Shown: positions 32,127 to 42,805, numbered from the stretch's first letter. The stretch is DNA of 63,467 nt from Chloroflexota bacterium (GCA_012514315.1 JAAZAN010000181.1:1-63467), one strand, 5' to 3'. Notes: a model not told the origin generated them from the sequence alone. Translations and numbers: made by a program.

Positions 32127-33926
32127 CTACGTCAGCGGGAAGAAGATGGGAAGCAGAATGACTACCGTCAGGACTGTCAGGATAGTCAGGGGCGCGCCCA
32201 CGCGCGCAAAATCGCTGAACCGATATCCACCTGGCCCCATCACCAACACGTTCGCAGGATGAGCCGTGGGTGTTATGAAGACCATCGAGCAGCCCATCGC
32301 TACGGCCATAGCCAACGAGTGCGGCGTGATGCCCAGTTGAGTGGCCGCTGCAACCGCGATTGGCGTCAGAACCACTGCAGTGACCTGTCCGGACATGACC
32401 TGCGTCAAGAGCATCGCCAGGAGCAACACGCCCGTGGACAGTACGACCGGGGGATATCTTCCGAGCGTGTCGATGATGACACGGCTGAGCCAATCTGCTG
32501 TTCCGCTGCTCGACATCGCGATGCCGCAGGGGAGCATACCGGCAATCAGGAAGATCGCCCGCCACTCAATCGACCGATAGGCCATGTCCATGTCGAGACA
32601 GCCCAATGCTACCATCAGTAGCGCCCCCGCCATCATCGAGACAGCCAGCGGCAGCCAATCCAGCGCTGCGACCACAAGGGCGACAATCATGATGACGCCT
32701 GCAACCCAGGCTCGCTCAGTCCGCAGTGGTTCGTCGGATTCCGTAAGCACCAGATAGTCGGGATTCCGCTGCAGCAGCGTGATCCGCTCACGCGGCCCGT
32801 GGACAAGGAGCCCATCCCCGAACCGCAAGGTCATTCGCCCCACATCGGTTCGATATGGGCGCCCATCGCGCCAAAGCGCGACAACACTCAAACCGTAGGT
32901 CTCCCTGAACCGCAGATCCTGGAGCGAGTGTCCCACAGCATTGCTGCGGGGTGCCACAATGGCTTCGATGAGCGCAATCTGCCCGTTCTCCAGGCCATTC
33001 TCATGCGTCCGAGGCTCGAGTACAACGGCTCCAGTATCGGCCAGCGCCTGTGCACGCTCGAACCGGCCGGTGACCACCAAGACATCGTCAGGCTCCAAGA
33101 CGAGATCCGCCTGAGGCGCCGTGCATACTGCGCCATCGGCGCGGCACACGGCCAGGATGCTCAGACCGTACTCTCGCCCGACGTCGCTCTCGCCCACGGG
33201 CTTCCCCACCAGGGCTGACCCGTCTGGGACCCGCAGCTCTGTCATACGAGCTTCCAGAGCGTATGTCTTTGACAGATCCCCTCTCATCTGGCTACGCCCG
33301 AACTGAGCGGCGAGGCCGTGCACCGGAAGCAGATGGCGCCCAACCAGCAGCACGTACACAACACCAACCCCAAGCATCGGCAGACCCAATGGTGCGAACT
33401 CCAGGAAGCCGAACGGCCTCAGACCTAGCTTCGTCAGTGTCGAACTGACCAGTATGTTGCTTGTGGCCAGGAGCGTTGCCGCACCGCCAAGATTCACGGA
33501 GAACGCCAGCGGCATCATGAGCTTCGACGGACTCACCTTTGTACGGCGCGAAATGTCCATCACGGCCGGCATCAGCAGCGCAGTTGCAGCAACATTGTTC
33601 ATGAACAGGGACAGCCCACCACCCACAAGCATCGTGAGGACTAACAGACGACGAGGTTCTGCCCCGGCCATCTTCTGAAGCTCGCGCCCGACCTGCCGAG
33701 TAATGCCCGTGCGGTACAGACCGCTGGTCAGAATGAAGACCGCCATGATAGTAACAGCGGCGGTGCTCGCGAAGCCCGAGAAGGCTTCCTGAGGCGTGAC
33801 GACTCCCACAAGCGTAAGAACCACAGCCAGCGCCAGGGCAACGAAGTCTGCTCGAAAGATGTCGAGCGTCATCAGCGTCACGGCAGCGCCCATTAGAAGC
33901 AGAACGGTCGCGATCTGTAGAGTCAT
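32127..33926 (-). CDS. SLC13/DASS-type anion transporter with two TrkA-C (RCK_C) domains
   Basis: 599 residues with about 11-12 transmembrane helices in two halves. A cytosolic insert (about 205-390) contains two RCK_C domains: TELRVPDGSALVGKPVGESDVGREYGL and EAIVAPRSNAVGHSLQDLRFRETYGLSVV. The SLC13 signatures are SLFMNNVAATALLMP, LGGAATLLATSNILVS, and near the end MVFITPTAHPANVLVMGPGGY. These proteins take up sulfate or carboxylates with sodium or protons. The ATG at 33926 has no obvious ribosome site; longer in-frame readings upstream lack a good site too. Confidence 0.87.
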   Translation of the reverse strand: MTLQIATVLLLMGAAVTLMTLDIFRADFVALALAVVLTLVGVVTPQEAFSGFASTAAVTIMAVFILTSGLYRTGITRQVGRELQKMAGAEPRRLLVLTMLVGGGLSLFMNNVAATALLMPAVMDISRRTKVSPSKLMMPLAFSVNLGGAATLLATSNILVSSTLTKLGLRPFGFLEFAPLGLPMLGVGVVYVLLVGRHLLPVHGLAAQFGRSQMRGDLSKTYALEARMTELRVPDGSALVGKPVGESDVGREYGLSILAVCRADGAVCTAPQADLVLEPDDVLVVTGRFERAQALADTGAVVLEPRTHENGLENGQIALIEAIVAPRSNAVGHSLQDLRFRETYGLSVVALWRDGRPYRTDVGRMTLRFGDGLLVHGPRERITLLQRNPDYLVLTESDEPLRTERAWVAGVIMIVALVVAALDWLPLAVSMMAGALLMVALGCLDMDMAYRSIEWRAIFLIAGMLPCGIAMSSSGTADWLSRVIIDTLGRYPPVVLSTGVLLLAMLLTQVMSGQVTAVVLTPIAVAAATQLGITPHSLAMAVAMGCSMVFITPTAHPANVLVMGPGGYRFSDFARVGAPLTILTVLTVVILLPIFFPLT

Positions 33927-34096
33927 TGTGTTGGTCGCGTGGACTTCACTCTGATACAAGACTAGTGGCGCATCGCAGAACGTTGCAACAGCGGAGGGTA
34001 CCGCCGCCTGGTTTCGCGTGCAAGTGTGTCTGGAGCCCCAAGTGTGAACAAGCACCAGTATAACATGACCGCGATGATGGTCCAACATGGAAAGTG

Positions 34097-34105
34097 TGCT
34101 ACAAT
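34097..34105 (+). promoter_or_regulatory. Extended -10 promoter of uvrA
   Basis: TGCTACAAT carries a TGn extension before TACAAT (34100). The predicted start is near 34112, giving a leader of about 68 nt in which CCCC/TGT and ACA/GGGG can pair. I see no LexA-type site around it. The other part of the divergent interval (33927-34096) holds no element I recognise. Confidence 0.5.
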
Positions 34106-34179
34106 AGTCTATTGCCCCTGTGCCAGGAGTGAACAGTGGGGGTATCGTGATTTACAGCATATGAGGGTGTACTGAGGCT

Positions 34180-37143
34180 ATGCCACAGGACAAGATAGTC
34201 GTTCGCGGTGCCAGAGAGCACAACCTGAAGAACATCAACGTGGAGATCCCACGCAACCGGATGGTCGTCATCACCGGTATCTCCGGTTCCGGCAAGTCTT
34301 CGCTGGCGTTCGATACGATCTTCGCTGAGGGGCAGAGGCGATACGTGGAGAGCCTCTCGGCGTACGCGCGCCAATTCCTGGGGCAGATGGAGAAGCCGGA
34401 CGTCGACCAGATTGACGGACTATCGCCTGCCATCTCAATCGATCAGAGGGGTGTCTCGCACAATCCCCGCTCAACAGTGGGTACCGTGACAGAGATCTAC
34501 GATTACATCCGCCTACTCTACGCTCGCATCGGCGTACCTCACTGTCCCCAGTGCAGCCGTGTCGTGAGCAGGCAGGACGCGCAACAGATCGTCGATACGG
34601 TTCTCTCTCTGCCATCAGGGACTCGGTTCCAGGTACTGGCGCCCCTCATCAAGGACCGGAAGGGGCATCACCAGGCCGTCTTCCAAGATGTACGGAAGGC
34701 CGGCTTCGTTCGAGTTCGAGTGGACCACGAGGTCCGCGACGTCGATGAGGAGATCGAGCTCGATCGCTACAAGATGCACACGATCGAGGCCGTCGTCGAC
34801 CGTCTGGTTGTCCCCGAGACCAACGACAACGGCTTCCGATCACGGCTGACGGACTCGGTCGAGACCGCGCTCCGCCTTGGTGATGGGATCGTTATCATCA
34901 ACCAGGTTGGCAACGGAACCAGTGAGGACACACTCTACTCTGAACGTCTGGCCTGTCCTGTCTGTGGAATCAGCCTGCCCGAACTCGAGCCCCGCACGTT
35001 CTCATTCAACAGCCCACACGGCGCCTGCCCCGACTGTCAGGGGCTGGGAACCCGTATGGAACTTGACCCGAAACTGATCGTCTCCAATCCAGACGATGCC
35101 ATCGCCGAGGGGGCCATTCGAGCGTGGAACATCCAGGATCACGATGGGTACTACTGGCAGTTGCTCAACGCCACATGTTCACATTTCAGGATTCCGATGG
35201 ACGTACCCTGGGCGCAGCTCAACACCGCTCAGCAACACATCCTGCTATACGGCAGCGGTGACGAGCGGATTCCTATGCACTATGTCAACCGTGAGGGACG
35301 TCAGACGGAGCACGCGACACGCTTTGAGGGGGTGATCCCCAATCTACAGCGACGCTACGATGACACAAGCTCGGACTATATTCGTGGCAAGATCGAGGAG
35401 TTCATGAGTTACCGCGACTGTCCGGTATGTCATGGGACACGCCTTCGACCTGAAGCGCGGGCTGTCACCGTCAACGAGCTGCCTATCCACGAGATCGCTC
35501 GCTGGCCCGTGAACAAGCTGATCGGGTGGGTGGACCAGTTGTCGGGAGGCAGACTCAGGCTCTCGTCAGCGGACGGTGGAGAGGCGCCATTGGAGCCTTC
35601 ACCTCTGCCAGCAGTATCTCTCAACGAGAAGGACTGGCTCATCGCCGCCCGGATCCTCAAAGAGGTTCGGGCACGCCTGAGCTTCATGGCCAACGTAGGC
35701 TTGGACTACCTGACGCTAGATCGGATGGCGGCTACTCTGGCTGGGGGCGAAGCGCAGCGCATTCGTCTCGCAACCCAGATCGGCTCTCAGCTGACCGGTG
35801 TTCTCTACGTACTGGATGAACCCAGCATCGGCCTACACCAACGAGACAATCAGCGCCTGATCAAGACCCTGTTGGCTATGCGCGACTTGGGTAACACGCT
35901 GCTGGTTGTCGAGCACGACGACGAGACGATCCGCTCTGCCGACTGGATCATCGATCTTGGACCGGGCGCTGGCGAACACGGAGGATACGTCATTGCTGAA
36001 GGTACGCCAGAGCAGGTGATGGCGTGCCCCGATAGCGTCACTGGCGCATACCTGTCCGGGCGCAGATCGATCAAGGTCCCGGGGAGACGACGGGCCGGCA
36101 ACGGCGAAGTTCTGGTGATCCGCGGAGCCCGTGCCCACAACCTCAAGGGTATCGACGTGCGCATCCCACTGGGGAGACTGGTCTGCATCACGGGTGTATC
36201 AGGCTCTGGGAAGTCGACGTTGTTGGTCGAAACGCTGTATCGACGGCTCACTCAGATATTGCACGGTTCTCACGAGCGACCAGGAGACCACGACAGTATC
36301 GAAGGGGTCGAGCATATCGACAAGGTCATCAACATAGACCAGTCACCCATTGGTCGGACACCGAGATCTAACCCGGCCACATACACCAATCTCTTCACGC
36401 CCACACGTGACCTGTTTGCCTCACTACCCGAGTCAAAGGTGCGTGGGTACAAGCCGGGTCGCTTCTCGTTCAACGTCAAGGGCGGGAGGTGTGAAGCGTG
36501 TCAGGGTCAAGGGACCCTGCGCATTGAGATGCAGTTTCTGCCCGACATCTACATTCCGTGCGACGTCTGTCGAGGCAAACGGTACAATCGTGAAACGCTT
36601 CAGGTTCGGTACAAAGACAGGAATATCGCCGAGATCCTGGACCTCACTGTTGACGAAGCTTTGCAGTACTTCGAAAACATCCCAGCCATCGCGTCGAAAC
36701 TCGAAACGCTGCATAAGGTTGGGTTGGGATACGTGCGCTTGGGCCAGCCCGCGACGACTCTGTCCGGTGGCGAGGCACAGCGCATCAAGCTCTCCAGGGA
36801 GCTAAGCAAACGAGCCACAGGACGGACCTTCTACGTCCTTGACGAGCCAAGTGTTGGCCTCCATGCAGCCGACGTGGACAAACTGGTGTCGGTGCTGAAC
36901 GAGCTCGTCGATGCAGGAAACACAGTCGTCATTATTGAGCACCACCCTGACATCATCAAGGTCGCCGACTGGATCATCGATCTGGGACCTGAGGGCGGTG
37001 ATGCCGGCGGGTTCGTCGTCGCAGAGGGCACTCCCGAAGCCATCGCTCAAGTGGATGGCAGTCATACCGGGCATTTCCTCCGGACGCTTCTGCAGCACTC
37101 TGCGCAGTCTGCCAGGCCTATGTCCAACAATCGGGAATTGTGA
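34180..37143 (+). CDS. uvrA: Excinuclease ABC subunit A
   Basis: A 987-residue damage-recognition ATPase of nucleotide excision repair. It has two ABC ATPase modules with Walker [14 protein letters not shown] and [13 protein letters not shown], and signatures [11 protein letters not shown] and [11 protein letters not shown]. The zinc cysteines are in [18 protein letters not shown] and [17 protein letters not shown], and the UvrB-binding region is at about 120-250. The length is slightly above E. coli UvrA, as usual outside proteobacteria. The ATG has TGAGG just upstream. The next gene starts 11 bp after its stop. Confidence 0.97.
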   Translation: MPQDKIVVRGAREHNLKNINVEIPRNRMVVITGISGSGKSSLAFDTIFAEGQRRYVESLSAYARQFLGQMEKPDVDQIDGLSPAISIDQRGVSHNPRSTVGTVTEIYDYIRLLYARIGVPHCPQCSRVVSRQDAQQIVDTVLSLPSGTRFQVLAPLIKDRKGHHQAVFQDVRKAGFVRVRVDHEVRDVDEEIELDRYKMHTIEAVVDRLVVPETNDNGFRSRLTDSVETALRLGDGIVIINQVGNGTSEDTLYSERLACPVCGISLPELEPRTFSFNSPHGACPDCQGLGTRMELDPKLIVSNPDDAIAEGAIRAWNIQDHDGYYWQLLNATCSHFRIPMDVPWAQLNTAQQHILLYGSGDERIPMHYVNREGRQTEHATRFEGVIPNLQRRYDDTSSDYIRGKIEEFMSYRDCPVCHGTRLRPEARAVTVNELPIHEIARWPVNKLIGWVDQLSGGRLRLSSADGGEAPLEPSPLPAVSLNEKDWLIAARILKEVRARLSFMANVGLDYLTLDRMAATLAGGEAQRIRLATQIGSQLTGVLYVLDEPSIGLHQRDNQRLIKTLLAMRDLGNTLLVVEHDDETIRSADWIIDLGPGAGEHGGYVIAEGTPEQVMACPDSVTGAYLSGRRSIKVPGRRRAGNGEVLVIRGARAHNLKGIDVRIPLGRLVCITGVSGSGKSTLLVETLYRRLTQILHGSHERPGDHDSIEGVEHIDKVINIDQSPIGRTPRSNPATYTNLFTPTRDLFASLPESKVRGYKPGRFSFNVKGGRCEACQGQGTLRIEMQFLPDIYIPCDVCRGKRYNRETLQVRYKDRNIAEILDLTVDEALQYFENIPAIASKLETLHKVGLGYVRLGQPATTLSGGEAQRIKLSRELSKRATGRTFYVLDEPSVGLHAADVDKLVSVLNELVDAGNTVVIIEHHPDIIKVADWIIDLGPEGGDAGGFVVAEGTPEAIAQVDGSHTGHFLRTLLQHSAQSARPMSNNREL

Positions 37144-37154
37144 GGAGCCAGCCC

Positions 37155-39149
37155 ATGGATGAGAGTCCACTCTATTCTACCACGGAAAGCAGAACCGACT
37201 GGCGACAGGCTCGCAGAACTGCGTTCGCACAGGAGATCGCGGCGGCCTTCACCCAACGTCCTACCGATCTACTCCCGTTCGAGGAGGTGCGCCAGCGGCT
37301 CCAGCTTCGCAATGCCCGATACCTGGGCCTACAGGATGTGCCGATCGATCAGATTGTCGGCAGCGTGGACCGGTATGAGGATTTCACGAGAGCCTTCTTT
37401 CCCAGACACGAATCGATGGGCAGTCGTTGGCAGAGGGTGAATCAGCTAGTGAGTTCCAGCACAGGTCTATCGCCAGTTGAGCTCTACAAGGTAGGTGAAG
37501 TCTACTTCGTACGCGACGGGAACCATCGCGTGTCCGTCGCCCGTCAGCATAATGCTCCCAGCGTGCAAGCATACGTCTATGAATACACGGCCCGGGTGCC
37601 GATCAGTTCAGACACCGACATCAATGACTTGTTGATCAAGGCGGCACACGCTGAGTTCGTCCAGCGCACCAACATCGACAGACTGTGTCCAGATGTTAGG
37701 ATCGAGCTGACGAGCCCTGATGGCTACGAGGAGTTGCTGTTTGAGATCGAGGGGTTCCGTCAGATCATCAGCAACATCGATGAGCGTGAGGTGTCATTCG
37801 ATGAGGCAGTCAGCCTGTGGTGTGAGATGCGCTACTCACCCATTGTTGATATCATCGAGGATCGCGACATGATGCGGGACTTCCCGAACCGAACTGAGGC
37901 AGACCTCTATCTATGGCTCCGCCGCAGTCAGGAAGAGCTCGACGTCCGATACGGGAAGCAACACCAGCTTGAGGAGACGGCTGACCGTCTCACTCGGATG
38001 TTCGGCGAGAAGTTGCCGTTCCTGCGCGCGATTCGGGAGGGCATCACGCGTCTGGCTGGCGGTGTGGGCGAGTTGGGTGGACGTCTGGTCGAGAGCATCA
38101 AGCCGGATACGTCGAAAGAAGCCCTGGCGATCAGCCGGGCGCAGATGGACTTCGTCTGCGTCGGCGCGCGGCCCGCTCCTCCCCTCAGGTTTCGAGGGAC
38201 AACGCAGACCGAATGGGCCACTTGGCAAGTTGATTTTCGAGAAAGGCTCTGGGAAACCCTGGGCGTCGGCCCTCGTCCTCTGCCGCCGTACACTCTCGAC
38301 GATCTGGCGCCCGAAATCCAGGAATCTGAGATGATTGGTGATGTACGGCGCGAGCTTGTATGGATCCGTGTGGAACCCAAACTGTACGTACCACTGTACG
38401 TCTTTGTCCCCCAAGATACGACCGGGCCGCGTCCTGCGATCGTTGTGTTCCCCGGACACGGCACGATCAACCAGACCGCAGGCATCGAGAAATCGTATCA
38501 GCGCGGCAACGCACTGGAACTGGCGCGCGCTGGGTACATCACTATGACGATGGAGCTCCGCGGATTCGGTCTGCTCGGAACGATTGGGCACCTGCGAATC
38601 GACGCCGCGGCTCGCCTGCTTGGCCGCACATGGTATGGCCTATTGGTTCACGACGCTCTGCGCGCCATAGATTACCTGACCACGCGGCCTGAGGTGTTCC
38701 CAACCCGCATCGGCGCGACAGGGATTGGCGCCGGCGGCGCTCTGACGATGTATGTCGCAGCTCTGGACGAGCGCATTCAGGTCGCACTGGTCAACGGGTA
38801 CTTGAGCAAGTACATCGTAGACTGCCTGCATACAGACCACTGCCCATGCAACGACATTCCGGGGCTGCGCAGCTATGCCGACATGGGCGACGTCGCCTCA
38901 CTTATCGCGCCGAGGCCTGTCCTATTCGTGAACGGTGCGCGGGATCCCTTGGGCAACCCGTCGGCGCGCGAGAGCTTCAGCATCGTGAACCAGGTGTATC
39001 GGATCATCGGCGCCTACAACCGGGCTCGCTTGATCGAACCGGAGACACTGAAGCACTACTATGACAACCAGCTCGCTATCGGGTGGTTCCGTCAGTGGCT
39101 GCGGCCGGATGTAGTACGCCCTCGCAGCGTCCGGCCTGTCTCACCGTAG
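37155..39149 (+). CDS. ParB-like domain fused to an alpha/beta-hydrolase lacking the nucleophile serine
   Basis: 664 residues in two parts. Residues about 40-140 form a ParB/sulfiredoxin-like module with GLSPVELYKVGEVYFVRDGN and HRVSVARQH. A helical linker (about 145-330) follows. Residues about 330-650 form an acetylxylan-esterase/dienelactone-type hydrolase: IVVFPGHG, ELARAGYITMTMELRGFG, ARLLGRTWYGLLVHDALRAIDYL, the nucleophile elbow GATGIGAGGALTMY, and PRPVLFVNGARDPLG. The elbow should read GxSxGG; G525 is in the serine place, so the usual hydrolysis cannot occur there. The protein may be a sensor or scaffold. The ATG at 37155 has GAGGAG 8 nt upstream. It follows uvrA closely. Confidence 0.7.
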   Translation: MDESPLYSTTESRTDWRQARRTAFAQEIAAAFTQRPTDLLPFEEVRQRLQLRNARYLGLQDVPIDQIVGSVDRYEDFTRAFFPRHESMGSRWQRVNQLVSSSTGLSPVELYKVGEVYFVRDGNHRVSVARQHNAPSVQAYVYEYTARVPISSDTDINDLLIKAAHAEFVQRTNIDRLCPDVRIELTSPDGYEELLFEIEGFRQIISNIDEREVSFDEAVSLWCEMRYSPIVDIIEDRDMMRDFPNRTEADLYLWLRRSQEELDVRYGKQHQLEETADRLTRMFGEKLPFLRAIREGITRLAGGVGELGGRLVESIKPDTSKEALAISRAQMDFVCVGARPAPPLRFRGTTQTEWATWQVDFRERLWETLGVGPRPLPPYTLDDLAPEIQESEMIGDVRRELVWIRVEPKLYVPLYVFVPQDTTGPRPAIVVFPGHGTINQTAGIEKSYQRGNALELARAGYITMTMELRGFGLLGTIGHLRIDAAARLLGRTWYGLLVHDALRAIDYLTTRPEVFPTRIGATGIGAGGALTMYVAALDERIQVALVNGYLSKYIVDCLHTDHCPCNDIPGLRSYADMGDVASLIAPRPVLFVNGARDPLGNPSARESFSIVNQVYRIIGAYNRARLIEPETLKHYYDNQLAIGWFRQWLRPDVVRPRSVRPVSP

Positions 39150-39250
39150 GCATTCACCTGACTCAGATGCATGCCATACCGGCGATGTCATAGGCTGTTC
39201 AGGCAGCGCACCTTGGCTGGACCGTGCATCCACCTCGAGTCCATGGATCG

Positions 39251-40429
39251 ATGATGGCATTCGCACAGATCATTAATCCTGTCGACCAGCTCGCGACGCG
39301 AGCACACGAACTGGGCTTTGACCTGTTCGGGATCTGCTCAGCCCATCCCGCACCCCGGTTCGACGAATACCGGCGATGGATAGAACAAGGACGCCAGGGA
39401 GAGATGGGCTACCTCGCCAGGCCTGATCGGCTCGCTCGTCGTATGCGGCCCGACCTCATCTTATCGGGCGTCCGATCAGTCATCTCAGTAGGCATGAGCT
39501 ACTACGCCGCTTGTGATCACGCCTCTGAATCGGGTCGCGGCCAGTTCGCTCGCTACTCGTGGGGCGCCGATTATCATCCCATCGTCCTGGAGCGACTGGA
39601 ACGGCTGGCCGCCTTTGCACGCGATACACTGTGCCGTGATTTCGAGCATCGCTGCTACGTCGACACCGGCCCGCTTCTTGAGCGAGCAGTAGCAGAACGC
39701 GCGGGGCTGGGTTTTGTCGGCAAGAACTCTTGCCTGATCAACCCTACCATCGGTTCGTATACGATCCTCGGCGAGATTCTCGTTACCATCGATCTGCCTT
39801 CCACCTCACCTATCGCCGGCGTGAGCTGCGGAACATGCCGTGCCTGTATTGACGCATGCCCAACAGGCGCTATCGTGAGTCCGTACGTTGTCGACTCGCG
39901 ACGATGCATCTCATACCTCACTATTGAGCTCAAGGGACCCATTCCCCGGGAGCTCCGGCCAGGTATTGGCAACCGTATCTTCGGCTGCGACACGTGCCAG
40001 GAAGTGTGTCCGTGGCAGCGATTCGCACGTCCGGGACGCATAATGATCCCAACCGACGAAGGCCATGCGTGCCCGGCGCCGTCCCTCACGGACTTGATGG
40101 CATTGGACGAGCGTGGATTCCGGCTCAGGTTCGCGGGTACCGCGGTGCTGAGGACCGGGCGAACAAGACTACTACGTTCGGTGGCTGTAGCACTGGGCAA
40201 TTGGGGCCATCCCGATGCCCTCCACGCGCTTCTCAGAGGACTCCACGATCCCGAGCCACAGATACGTGGTCATTCGGCATGGGCGCTTGGGCGGTTCAGC
40301 GAGGACCGACCGCGTATGGCTCTGCAGGCCGCTCTTGAGATGGAACAGGATTCGTACGCACGTGACGAGATTGTCGCGGCGCTCGCGCAGCAACCCGGCG
40401 TGCTGTCACCGAACCATCACTCGATGTAG
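39251..40429 (+). CDS. queG: Epoxyqueuosine reductase
   Basis: A 392-residue cobalamin and iron-sulfur enzyme for the last step of queuosine tRNA modification. Motifs are VISVGMSYY, YVDTGPLLERAVAERAGLGF, GKNSCLI, and two [4Fe-4S] sets, CGTCRACIDACPTGAI with CISYL and CDTCQEVCPW. The C-terminus (about 310-392) has HEAT-like repeats (LLRGLHDPEPQIRGHSAWALG). The start is uncertain: adjacent ATGs at 39251/39254 and a GTG at 39224 all lack a good ribosome site. Its end overlaps the convergent SHOCT-like gene by 13 bp. Confidence 0.93.
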   Translation: MMAFAQIINPVDQLATRAHELGFDLFGICSAHPAPRFDEYRRWIEQGRQGEMGYLARPDRLARRMRPDLILSGVRSVISVGMSYYAACDHASESGRGQFARYSWGADYHPIVLERLERLAAFARDTLCRDFEHRCYVDTGPLLERAVAERAGLGFVGKNSCLINPTIGSYTILGEILVTIDLPSTSPIAGVSCGTCRACIDACPTGAIVSPYVVDSRRCISYLTIELKGPIPRELRPGIGNRIFGCDTCQEVCPWQRFARPGRIMIPTDEGHACPAPSLTDLMALDERGFRLRFAGTAVLRTGRTRLLRSVAVALGNWGHPDALHALLRGLHDPEPQIRGHSAWALGRFSEDRPRMALQAALEMEQDSYARDEIVAALAQQPGVLSPNHHSM

Positions 40430-40794
40430 ATCTCGACCCGCTCACGATCTTCAGAATCGTTCACTTCTACCAGCTTGCCCGTCGCGCCGGAGAACACCGT
40501 CTGCTCCAGGTTGTCAAGATCAAACCCCTCGAACCCAGGCGCGAATCGCTCCGCGATGCCCAAGCCCGCCTTGACCATAGTTAGAGGCAAGGTCACATCA
40601 ACTTTGCTCTCACCCGAGTCGAGATCGGTCACGTGCACCCGGATGAACCGAGACGTGCTGCCACTGGGCGCGTAATCTGGCGACGCAGCTGGATCGGCTC
40701 CCAGTGCGCGCAACAGCGCTGCCGCGTCCTCCACCGTGATCCTGCCATCATCAAGCATCTGCAGAACCTTCAACCGTTCATCACTTGTTGTCAT
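40417..40794 (-). CDS. SHOCT-like domain protein with uncharacterised C-terminus
   Basis: A 125-residue soluble protein. The N-terminal SHOCT-like helical module is at about 6-29 (RLKVLQMLDDGRITVEDAAA, then LLRALG). A Ser/Pro-rich linker leads to a beta-rich C-terminal domain (FIRVHVTDLDSGESKVDVTL, VFSGATGKLVEV, RVEIYIE) resembling the ends of YvlB/LiaX-type proteins. GGAGG is 4-5 nt before the ATG. Its start overlaps the previous gene's end by 14 bp. It is the last gene of the DUF2089-led operon and converges on queG. Confidence 0.75.
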   Translation of the reverse strand: MTTSDERLKVLQMLDDGRITVEDAAALLRALGADPAASPDYAPSGSTSRFIRVHVTDLDSGESKVDVTLPLTMVKAGLGIAERFAPGFEGFDLDNLEQTVFSGATGKLVEVNDSEDRERVEIYIE

Positions 40795-41377
40795 CAGTCC
40801 TCCAATCGTGTGAGGCGCCTGGTGCACCGCCCGTCCACAGCGACAGGCCTGTCTCGGGATGGGTCCGTCCATTCCAGTCTTCTCCAGAGACACTCGAATT
40901 CCCAGGTACTGGACGGTGCCGGTTATCAGGGACGCGTCGCGCCGGCGAGCGCGACCGCTGGGCCAGAGCAGTGAGAGGGACTGGCACAGCGATTGTGATC
41001 AGGCGTCCGCTGTAATGCACACGCAGACGCGCCCAATTGGCCTGCCGCAGCCACCAGCCCCCAATCAACAGCCCGACGGAGGTCACGAAGACCATCCAGC
41101 CTGCGAGCGCCCAGCCCAGACCTGCGCCGGCGAGATAGGCTGCCCAGAGCATCGCGCCGCTGATCGCGATCAGCGCCGAACCCAGCCCAAGGGCCGCCCA
41201 CCACGCGACCTGCGCCTGCCGCGGCAGTCTACGCAACGCATCATTGGATAGCACGGGATCGCCCGATAGCTCAGATGATCGCTCATCCAACGTGTCAGAA
41301 CCTATCAGGCGGACTGCTTCGGCCACATCGATCTCGCCCGCCTCAACCTTTTCCAATATCGCCAAGTTTCTGCTCAC
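40781..41377 (-). CDS. SHOCT-like module plus two-helix membrane protein
   Basis: 198 residues. The N-terminal module LAILEKVEAGEIDVAEAVRL (about 5-25) matches the SHOCT-like module of its neighbours. Two transmembrane helices lie at about 56-85 and 90-110 (AWWAALGLGSALIAISGAML; WALAGWMVFVTSVGLLIGG). A basic, Arg/Pro-rich cytoplasmic tail of about 80 residues follows, ending in DDNK. The GTG start overlaps the MFS gene stop by 4 bp (GTGA), and its own stop overlaps the next gene. Function is unknown; it may anchor the soluble SHOCT-like partners at the membrane. Confidence 0.7.
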   Translation of the reverse strand: MSRNLAILEKVEAGEIDVAEAVRLIGSDTLDERSSELSGDPVLSNDALRRLPRQAQVAWWAALGLGSALIAISGAMLWAAYLAGAGLGWALAGWMVFVTSVGLLIGGWWLRQANWARLRVHYSGRLITIAVPVPLTALAQRSRSPARRVPDNRHRPVPGNSSVSGEDWNGRTHPETGLSLWTGGAPGASHDWRTDDNK

Positions 41378-42699
41378 AGCCCTCCACCACCCGCTCGCGT
41401 CTCACCACAGGCCGCCCCCTCCGGACGCGCGTCCGCCGCCGAATCGCCCGATCGGTTGTCCTCCAGCCCCACGATGACGGGTACGAAACATGCTCCGAGA
41501 CCAATCGCCGCACATATCAGCCCACCAACCGCATACCACGGGCGGACACCGACGGCGTCCGCAATCGGTCCTGCGACCATCAGACTGAGCGGCCACGCGG
41601 CTGCCGACACACTACCAACAAGTGTGAACACTCGTCCCTGCATCTCGCGCGCCACATTCGCCTGCAGCACGGCAAAGAAGGGCCCGTTGACGAAGGCATT
41701 CATCATGCCGGCCACGAACATGCCGCCCAACGCCAGCCAAAGTCCACTGGCAGGCGCCAGTCCGACCGCTGTCACACCGAGTCCTTCGATGATCAGGCCG
41801 ATCAGGGACGTGTAGACCCGTCGTTTGAAGCCTCCCCATAGGCTCAGTAACAGTCCTCCCAGCACCAGTCCTGCCCCCCAGCTTGACTCCATCCATCCCA
41901 ACTGCAGAGCGCCTCCACCGAAGTGATCGGTAATGAGCAGCGGCATCAATGAGAAGGCCGGGTTCATGATGAAGTTCAGAGTCATCGCCATCAGTATCAC
42001 CGCAAGTAGACCCGGCCATCTCCAAACGTAACGCAGCCCTGCTTTGACATCGGTCAAGATAGACTGCCTCACATCTCGGGCGCCCTCCGGCTGTGGAACG
42101 GATACGAAGAAGAGCGGCGAGACGGCAATCAGCGCCGTCAAGACATCCATCAGCATGATGTCGTGGAACGGTAGTACCATGAGCAGTAAGGCGCCCAGCG
42201 ATGGCCCGACGATGTTGAGCGCCCCATTCATCGTCTGGTTCAGTCCCGCGACACGGCTAAGATGCCGGTCGGGAACCATCATAGCTGTGGACGCCTGCAT
42301 CGCAGGCCAGTGGAAGCAGCCCCCGATGGAGCGCATCCCCATGGCCACATAGACGTGCCAGATCTGGATGTCGCCCGTCCAGAACAAATAGGCCAGCCAT
42401 GCGGCAAATAGCGCCACGAAGCTATCGGCAAGCATCATCACCAGGCGCCTGTTCCACCGGTCGACATATGCACCCAGAATCGGCCCGAGAATCACTTGAG
42501 GAAGCACCATAGTCAGTGTGGACGTGGCCAGAATCGTGGCGGATCCGGTCAGCTCGGTGAGCCACCAGACTAACGCGAACTCCAGCACACGGCTTCCAAC
42601 CAGCGAAAACACCTGTCCCGTCCATATCGCGAAGAAAGGAACAGCCCAACCGCGCGATCTCTGGACCTTGTCTGCTGACACATCGACCGTATCCGCCAT
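41374..42699 (-). CDS. MFS transporter (MFS_3/enterobactin-exporter-like)
   Basis: A 441-residue inner-membrane protein with 12 predicted helices. The loop 2-3 motif GAYVDRWNRRLVMMLADS is the MFS motif A, and the segment RSIGGCFHWPAMQAS is typical of the MFS_3 group (macrolide or siderophore exporters). The second half has GLLLSLWGGFKRRVY. The last 30 residues are polar. The ATG has GGAG about 11 nt upstream. It lies within the DUF2089/DUF4097/SHOCT operon, so export may be tied to an envelope signal. The substrate is unknown. Confidence 0.87.
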   Translation of the reverse strand: MADTVDVSADKVQRSRGWAVPFFAIWTGQVFSLVGSRVLEFALVWWLTELTGSATILATSTLTMVLPQVILGPILGAYVDRWNRRLVMMLADSFVALFAAWLAYLFWTGDIQIWHVYVAMGMRSIGGCFHWPAMQASTAMMVPDRHLSRVAGLNQTMNGALNIVGPSLGALLLMVLPFHDIMLMDVLTALIAVSPLFFVSVPQPEGARDVRQSILTDVKAGLRYVWRWPGLLAVILMAMTLNFIMNPAFSLMPLLITDHFGGGALQLGWMESSWGAGLVLGGLLLSLWGGFKRRVYTSLIGLIIEGLGVTAVGLAPASGLWLALGGMFVAGMMNAFVNGPFFAVLQANVAREMQGRVFTLVGSVSAAAWPLSLMVAGPIADAVGVRPWYAVGGLICAAIGLGACFVPVIVGLEDNRSGDSAADARPEGAACGETRAGGGGL

Positions 42700-42805
42700 C
42701 AGTCTTTTCACTCCAAAGGTGGGTATTGTCTCCGATGCACAGGCGCCCACTCGTGTTGAACCCGGCGACTACACAGTTGATCCTACACGCCAGTGATTGG
42801 GCGCA

